Assembly: GCA_027485575.1 (NCBI GenBank) | Contig: JAIXQU010000162.1 | Location: 1-36,654, forward strand | Direction of reading: 5' to 3' | Source of the DNA: Cytophagaceae bacterium | GTDB taxonomy: Bacteria; Bacteroidota; Bacteroidia; Cytophagales; Flexibacteraceae | Length of the DNA stretch: 36,654 nucleotides | Part shown: piece after piece, positions 32,226 to 36,654 of the stretch | How the letters are laid out: every line of letters starts with the position of its first letter | How positions within the stretch are numbered: position 1 is the stretch's first letter | Notes under the pieces: model-generated | Told to the model about the DNA's origin: nothing | Seen by the model: the letters and a program-made list of their open reading frames with translations, nothing else | Databases searched by the model: none | Made by a program: the position numbers and the translations under genes

Positions 32226-32942
32226 TTAAAATTTCAACGACCTGAAATATTTGTCTGCATAAACGAAGCGGCTTCCATACCAACTAAAATATGCACCATC
32301 CACCAATAGAACTTTTGATTTGGGGAATAATGTTTCCAACTTCAATTGATGCTTTTGCTTGAAAGGAAATGGTTCTGAAGAAAGGAAAATATAGTCTGGT
32401 TTCAATTCTCTTACTGCCTCAATATCGGGAATTATGGTATATCTTCTACTTGAATCAAATACATTGACCAAGCCCATTTTTCTAATTACATCGCCAATAA
32501 ATGTATCACCGCCTATGGTCATCCATGGGTTTTGCCAAATCAGATACAGGACCTTTTTATGTTCTAAACCTCGAATTGAAAAATCAATATTTTTGATTTT
32601 TGAAACCATTTCATTGGCCAAATCCAGATTTTCTACTAATTCCCCAACTTCAATAATCATTTGAAGGGAATCGTTAATAGTCTGTATGTCAAATAATTTT
32701 ACAGGGAATTCCTTCGAAATAAAATCAATTTGAGACTTATCGTTTTCCTCTTTTGCTGAGACAATAAGGTCGGGATTGATTTTACATATTTTTTCTAAAT
32801 CAAGATTTTTAGTTCCACCAATTTTTGGAACTCTGAAAATAGAATCGGGAAAAACGCAGAATTTTGTCCGACCGACCAACGACTCCGCATTGAGGTCAAA
32901 AATCAGTTCAGAAATGGAAGGAACACATGAAACTATGCGCAT
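32226..32942 (-). CDS. BtuF-like helical-backbone metal/cobalamin-binding protein without signal peptide
   Basis: The protein has 238 aa from the ATG at 32942; an alternative ATG at 32954 lies inside the terminator of the upstream tRNA. The start MRIVSCVPSISELIFDLNAESLVGRTKFC and VPKIGGTKNLDLEKICKINPDLIV match the periplasmic-binding-protein class III fold (BtuF/FepB type). A long helix (LQMIIEVGELVENLDLANEMVSKIKNI) joins two lobes, and GGDTFIGDVIRKMGLVNVF and IPDIEAVRELKPDYIFLSSEPFPF are in the second lobe. Family members bind cobalamin or ferric siderophores for ABC import. Here there is no signal peptide or lipobox and no permease or ATPase gene nearby, so it may act in the cytoplasm. Its ATG directly abuts the T-tract of the tRNA-Gln terminator. 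Confidence 0.82.
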   Translation of the reverse strand: MRIVSCVPSISELIFDLNAESLVGRTKFCVFPDSIFRVPKIGGTKNLDLEKICKINPDLIVSAKEENDKSQIDFISKEFPVKLFDIQTINDSLQMIIEVGELVENLDLANEMVSKIKNIDFSIRGLEHKKVLYLIWQNPWMTIGGDTFIGDVIRKMGLVNVFDSSRRYTIIPDIEAVRELKPDYIFLSSEPFPFKQKHQLKLETLFPKSKVLLVDGAYFSWYGSRFVYADKYFRSLKF

Positions 32943-32969
32943 AAAAAAAGTCACGAAAACGTGACTTTT
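32943..32969 (-). terminator. Intrinsic terminator of tRNA-Gln
   Basis: On the minus strand AAAAGTCACG (32969-32960), loop TTTT and CGTGACTTTT (32955-32946) form a 10-bp stem, extended to a seven-T tract ending at 32943. It begins 5 nt after the tRNA. The ATG of the next gene (32942) follows with no intervening base. Confidence 0.85.
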
Positions 32970-32973
32970 AAGT

Positions 32974-33043
32974 TGTCCGACCAGGGCTCGAACCTAGACA
33001 AACAGTACCAAAAACTGTTGTGCTACCATTACACCATCGGACA
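32974..33043 (-). tRNA. tRNA-Gln (anticodon UUG)
   Basis: This 70-nt tRNA folds into a full cloverleaf. The acceptor stem is TGTCCGA/TCGGACA, the D-arm contains AATGGTAG, the anticodon stem is ACAGT/ACTGT with loop TTTTGGT (anticodon TTG, reading CAA/CAG), and the T-arm is CTAGG-TTCGAGC-CCTGG with one G-U pair. CCA is not encoded. A canonical promoter lies just upstream and a terminator just downstream. Confidence 0.95.
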
Positions 33044-33398
33044 ATTCGGGTGCAAAAATAAGGGTTCATTTGATTTTTGACAAAGTGTATTTTGAAAAAA
33101 ATTAAAAAAAATAATTAGAGATCTGGCTTTTAAGTGTTTAAGGCAAAAAAAATCTTTTATGCATAAAAATTGAATTTGAAATTCTTTTCTAATTTCAAAT
33201 AGAAAAAACCCTTCATTTTAACGATTCAGGCAGACTTATCACATCAATTTTGGTTCAAAATTGAAAAGGAAAAATCGAAGTCAGTTTTTAGCAATTGAGT
33301 TATAATAAAATTGCTTAAAATTATTATTTTTGCATCTTAATTGAGAACATTTCCGGAATAATTGCCTGAAATTCTTAAAATTTCTAAAATAATCGTTT
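33044..33398. other. AT-rich gene-free stretch before the giant surface-protein gene
   Basis: About 355 bp without an ORF. The left edge holds the tRNA-Gln promoter. ATTTGAAATT (33174-33183) and AATTTCAAAT (33191-33200) form an AT-only 10-bp stem-loop of unclear meaning. TATTTTTG at 33325-33332 is a perfect -7 match on the plus strand, 66 bp before the GTG start, but no TTTG at the right distance was found, so it is only a candidate promoter for the downstream gene. Confidence 0.5.
33053..33084 (-). promoter_or_regulatory. Promoter of tRNA-Gln
   Basis: On the minus strand TTTG (33084-33081) is followed after 20 bp by TATTTTTG (33060-33053), a full match to the Bacteroidota consensus. The predicted start is within a few nt of the tRNA 5' end (33043). 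Confidence 0.75.
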
Positions 33399-36300
33399 GT
33401 GGTTAAATCATTTTTTTGCGCCCTGTTTGTTGTTGTTTTTCTAAACTTTTTGAGCTTTCTAAGCCTGGCCTCCTTTAGTCAAACTCTTTACACAGAAAAT
33501 TTTTCTATCCCATCTGCAAATCCAGCCTGGGAGTTGGATGTGGATGGAAATATCTTAATAAGTGGCTCTCCACCTTCTAATGGGGTTTCTGCCAATCGTT
33601 GGGTTATTAATACTTCTGGCCCGGATAATATCGATGGAACATCAAACCTTCATATTTCGTGTTTGGGTGGAAGCTGTGATAACCCAGGGCCACCTGTACA
33701 AATTAGTGGAACCAAATTTAATGCCACCTCAGCGCTCAACAACACCAATAAAGTGGCAAGAATGCCGGCAAATTTTCCAGCGACGGCCTTTAGCGGAAGT
33801 AATTTAGTTCTTGAATTTGCATGGAAATGTAATAATGCTTCTCCGACAAATACTCCTGGAATGATATTGGTATATTCAACTACCGATGGAGCAACCTGGA
33901 TAGACAGAACCATAAGAACCTACAGCGCCTCGTCAACTGTTCAAATCGAATCGATACCCATTAATTCAACAAGTTTTAGTGGGTTTAATTCCTCAAATCC
34001 AAAATTAAGGGTTGGGTTCAGATGGTTTAATGAACCGTTTGTTGCCCCTGCTCCAGCCATTGACAACGGTTTAATTATTGATAATCTAAGAATAAGGAAT
34101 GTGGTGGCATTGGCTCTTAGTATAGATGCCGGCACACCTACAACAATCTGCCAGGGAGCACCATTAAGCATAAATTACACAGCCACAGGATATCCTCCAG
34201 CCACAACTTTCAGCCTTGAACTCTCCAACCCTGTTGGCTCTTTTGCTACACCTACCAATCTTGGAGTTTTAGGTGCCAGTCCATTTAATGTCAACATCCC
34301 AGCCATCATCACACCAGGAAGTGGTTATAAAATCCGCATAAAAGCTTCAGACAATACCGTTTCTAATATTACCAATCTGAATATTAGAAAGGCTCCAAAT
34401 CCATTTATAAAGGGTATATTTTCAATATGCTCTGGCTCCCCAACCACTTTAACTGCAAATCCAACATCGAATCCAGCGACTTACAATTCTTTTTCGTGGT
34501 TTTTAAATAACAACCCAATTGCTGGAGCTACAAATACTTTGAGTGCGGCAACTGCAGGTTCCTATTCAGTGCGTGTTGACTCCTTAGGTTGCGTTAAAAC
34601 TTCGAATGCTGTTGTAGTTACCAACCAGGTAGCACCCAATGCGACCATTAATGGTTCGGCCAATGTGGTGGTATGTATGGATGGGACAAATCCGGTGCCT
34701 ACAATTTTGAAATCAAATTCCGGAATTGGCCTCTCCTACCAATGGCTCAAAAATGGAATTCCGGTATTTCCGAATGGAACTTTAGACAGCCTGGTTATTA
34801 CTTCTGCAGGCACCTATACGGTTGAAGTTACCTCAACATCGAATGGCTGTAAGACAGTTTCAGCCCCAGTGACTGCAGTAGAAAGGCAAGTCCCTCCGAT
34901 TCCAAATGCCGGATTAGATTCTGCTGTTTGTTCTCAGGATGTGGTTACTGCTGGATTTATCCCTGGTCCGGCCTTTGCTGGTCTGACCTTTAATTGGATT
35001 CCTACAACGGGTGTATTGGATTTCTTTACAGAAAACCCCAGCCCCAACTCACCTTATGCTAAAATAACACTAACCAATAATGGAGCGGCTCCGGTAACTT
35101 ATTTTTACCGACTTTTTGCCATTGACCCTACAACAGGTTGCTCATCAAGTGATCAGGTAAAAATAATTGCCAACCCAAATCCTCAAAACGTAACTGGTGG
35201 AGAAGACCGGGTAGTTTGTGAAAATGGAACTCCGATTGCGCTCAATGGATTACCTGTAAGTACGCCTATGACAGCCAACCCTCAGGGAATTGGCGAATGG
35301 ACAGGTGCTGGAATTACAGCTGTGGGAACTCAAAGTGTTTTTACACCGAGTGCAAGTCTTGTTGGTCTCAATGTTCTCACCTACACTTATTTCCTCGATT
35401 GGAATAACGGAGGAAAAAGATGTCAGAATTTTAAGGACAAGAACATCACTGTTAATCCGGCTCCACAAATACAGGCTGGAGATCCCAAATCCTTTTGTAA
35501 TGGAATTGACTCCGTTTTGCTTGATGGTTTTACACCAGCATTTCCAGTAGGAACATGGAGTGGACCAAGTATTAGTCCAAGGGGAAGGTTTTATCCTTCA
35601 GCTTTACCTATTGGGACCTATGTTTGCACCTTGTCTGCTGCCAGCCCACAAGGTTGTATAGGAACTGGAACAAGAACATTGACAATTACAGCTCCCCCAT
35701 TGGTCAATGCGGGACCTTTAAGCCAATCCCTTTGCAGCAATCTTGGTTCATATCAAATGACAGGATTCAGCCCGGCTGCAGGTACCAATGGAAAATGGAC
35801 AAGTTCGTCAATCAGCATTAGTTCAGGTGGTGCCCTTAATTTTACAAATGCCAATTCCGGAATTCATGTTCTTCGCTATACATTTGAAAAAGATGGTTGT
35901 AAAACTGTTGACTCAGTTTTTATGACGATTGTAACTGCCCCAAAAGTTGTGGTTGGAGCAAATGATTCTATATGCTCCAGTGCCCCTCCAAAAATATTAG
36001 GAGGAGTCACCCCAATCGGGGGAAAATGGAAAGGACCTGGAATTGACACTTCAGGAACAACTTTTACTCCTTCAAACGCACTTTTAGGAGCACAACCATT
36101 GCTCTACAAAGTAACCATAAATAATTGTGCTGATTCTGCAATCAGAATCATGTTTGTAAAGTCTTCGCCAATTGTAGACGCTGGTCGCAATGACACGATT
36201 TGCGCCAACCTGGATTCATTGGTGATGTCCGGATTCACTCCGGTTAATGGCAAATGGAGCGGTCCTGGAATAAATATTGCAGGTGTCTTCAAACCCAAAA

Positions 36301-36654
36301 TTGCAGGCACTGGCAACAAAATTGTAACCTATACAGTAAGAAGCTCAAATGGTTGTGAAGGAAAAGACCAAAAACAGATTTCAATTTTTCCATTGCCACA
36401 AGCCCTTGCGGGCCTAGATACTGCAACTTGTACAGGTGACAAATTAAAAATTGGGGCCGAACCAATTCCGAACCTTACCTATAAATGGTTCGAACCAACC
36501 ATCGGCTCAATTCCTGCTGACACGATCTCCAACCCATTTATAACCCTTATTAATACCACATCAATTCCGACCAATTATTCAGTAAGATTATTGGTAACAG
36601 ATACTATATCCGGATGCATTGGCCGGGATACTTCTAACATTACCGTTTATCCAA
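33399..36654 (+). CDS. Giant repetitive secreted surface protein (3' end beyond window)
   Basis: The frame is open from a GTG at 33399 (in-frame stop at 33390) to the window end, 1085 codons, with no stop. Residues 1-28 form a signal peptide (MVKSFFCALFVVVFLNFL, cleaved near SFSQ). Residues ~29-235 look like a beta-sandwich domain (LYTENFSIPSANPAWELDVDGN, WVINTSGPDNIDG, IDNGLIIDNLRIRNV). Ig/PKD-like modules follow (YQWLKNGIPVF, GTYTVEV). From ~residue 500 a unit recurs roughly every 75-100 residues: (N/D)AG-x-D/N-x3-C, then L-x-G-F-x-P, G-x-W-x-GPGI, F-x-P, and a closing GC; units begin near 34903, 35199, 35473, 35705, 35949, 36177 and 36404. Such proteins usually end in a type IX secretion tag, which would lie outside the window. 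Adhesion or gliding is a likely role, not proven. It is not included among closed ORFs because it runs off the end. Confidence 0.88.
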   Translation, partial: MVKSFFCALFVVVFLNFLSFLSLASFSQTLYTENFSIPSANPAWELDVDGNILISGSPPSNGVSANRWVINTSGPDNIDGTSNLHISCLGGSCDNPGPPVQISGTKFNATSALNNTNKVARMPANFPATAFSGSNLVLEFAWKCNNASPTNTPGMILVYSTTDGATWIDRTIRTYSASSTVQIESIPINSTSFSGFNSSNPKLRVGFRWFNEPFVAPAPAIDNGLIIDNLRIRNVVALALSIDAGTPTTICQGAPLSINYTATGYPPATTFSLELSNPVGSFATPTNLGVLGASPFNVNIPAIITPGSGYKIRIKASDNTVSNITNLNIRKAPNPFIKGIFSICSGSPTTLTANPTSNPATYNSFSWFLNNNPIAGATNTLSAATAGSYSVRVDSLGCVKTSNAVVVTNQVAPNATINGSANVVVCMDGTNPVPTILKSNSGIGLSYQWLKNGIPVFPNGTLDSLVITSAGTYTVEVTSTSNGCKTVSAPVTAVERQVPPIPNAGLDSAVCSQDVVTAGFIPGPAFAGLTFNWIPTTGVLDFFTENPSPNSPYAKITLTNNGAAPVTYFYRLFAIDPTTGCSSSDQVKIIANPNPQNVTGGEDRVVCENGTPIALNGLPVSTPMTANPQGIGEWTGAGITAVGTQSVFTPSASLVGLNVLTYTYFLDWNNGGKRCQNFKDKNITVNPAPQIQAGDPKSFCNGIDSVLLDGFTPAFPVGTWSGPSISPRGRFYPSALPIGTYVCTLSAASPQGCIGTGTRTLTITAPPLVNAGPLSQSLCSNLGSYQMTGFSPAAGTNGKWTSSSISISSGGALNFTNANSGIHVLRYTFEKDGCKTVDSVFMTIVTAPKVVVGANDSICSSAPPKILGGVTPIGGKWKGPGIDTSGTTFTPSNALLGAQPLLYKVTINNCADSAIRIMFVKSSPIVDAGRNDTICANLDSLVMSGFTPVNGKWSGPGINIAGVFKPKIAGTGNKIVTYTVRSSNGCEGKDQKQISIFPLPQALAGLDTATCTGDKLKIGAEPIPNLTYKWFEPTIGSIPADTISNPFITLINTTSIPTNYSVRLLVTDTISGCIGRDTSNITVYP

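Noticed and set aside
32943-33043. Cobalamin riboswitch upstream of the BtuF-like gene
   Set aside because: The space is completely filled by a tRNA-Gln gene and its terminator; no B12-box-like sequence is visible.
33174-33200. AT-only hairpin as a terminator or operator
   Set aside because: Composition is so AT-rich here that a 10-bp A/T-dominated stem is weak evidence; no adjacent T-tract or gene end supports it.

Overview
The window is from a Bacteroidota chromosome, probably near Cytophagales, Saprospirales or Chitinophagales; I cannot place it more finely. The evidence is a complete alternative complex III (ActABCDEF) operon running into a cytochrome oxidase, a short (287 aa) primary sigma factor of the Bacteroidota type, a C-terminal type IX secretion sorting domain, large repetitive surface proteins, and promoters of the TTTG-N19/20-TAnnTTTG class. 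Most of the window is AT-rich. The first ~1.8 kb is visibly more GC-rich.

Layout. (1) 1-2306, minus: a secreted protein with collagen-like, FN3-like and formylglycine-generating-enzyme-like (SUMF1) modules, cut by the window edge, preceded by a small type IX-secreted protein. (2) 2415-3455: a RelE-type toxin-antitoxin pair between two ~160-bp imperfect direct repeats that can fold into conserved stem-loops. (3) 3616-6533: a pseudouridine synthase (+) convergent with a RecQ helicase of unusual domain order (-). (4) 6620-20440, minus: an 11-gene respiratory operon, actA-B-C-D-E-F, ctaC(coxB), ctaD(coxA), ctaA, ctaB, ctaE(coxC), with gaps of 0-31 bp or short overlaps. It encodes quinol:cytochrome c oxidoreductase, the aa3-type oxidase core and the two heme A biosynthesis enzymes. 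A canonical promoter lies just upstream of actA. (5) 20441-22424: a divergent intergenic region with a perfect 27-bp palindrome, then a CruF-like carotenoid gene and a MerR-type regulator carrying the residues of the CarH/LitR B12 photoreceptors. (6) 22566-28784: acyl-CoA dehydrogenase, O-methyltransferase, thioredoxin (+); a heme lipoprotein plus DUF5777-type outer-membrane protein pair (-); a fumarylacetoacetate-hydrolase-family enzyme and an M23 endopeptidase (+). (7) 28841-33043, minus: rpoD, a canonical RecQ with HRDC domain, a BtuF-like metal or cobalamin binding protein and tRNA-Gln(UUG). (8) 33399-end, plus: a very large repetitive secreted surface protein, cut by the window edge.

How it fits together. 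Electrons from menaquinol pass through the ActB/ActC/ActF core to the hemes of ActA and ActE and on to the oxidase. CtaB and CtaA make heme A for that oxidase from the same transcript. The carotenoid gene and the CarH-like regulator suggest light-dependent pigment control next to the respiratory operon. The most interesting regulatory feature is the Fur-family-like palindrome between the iron-rich respiratory operon and the carotenoid gene. No phage, insertion sequence, CRISPR array or rRNA was seen.
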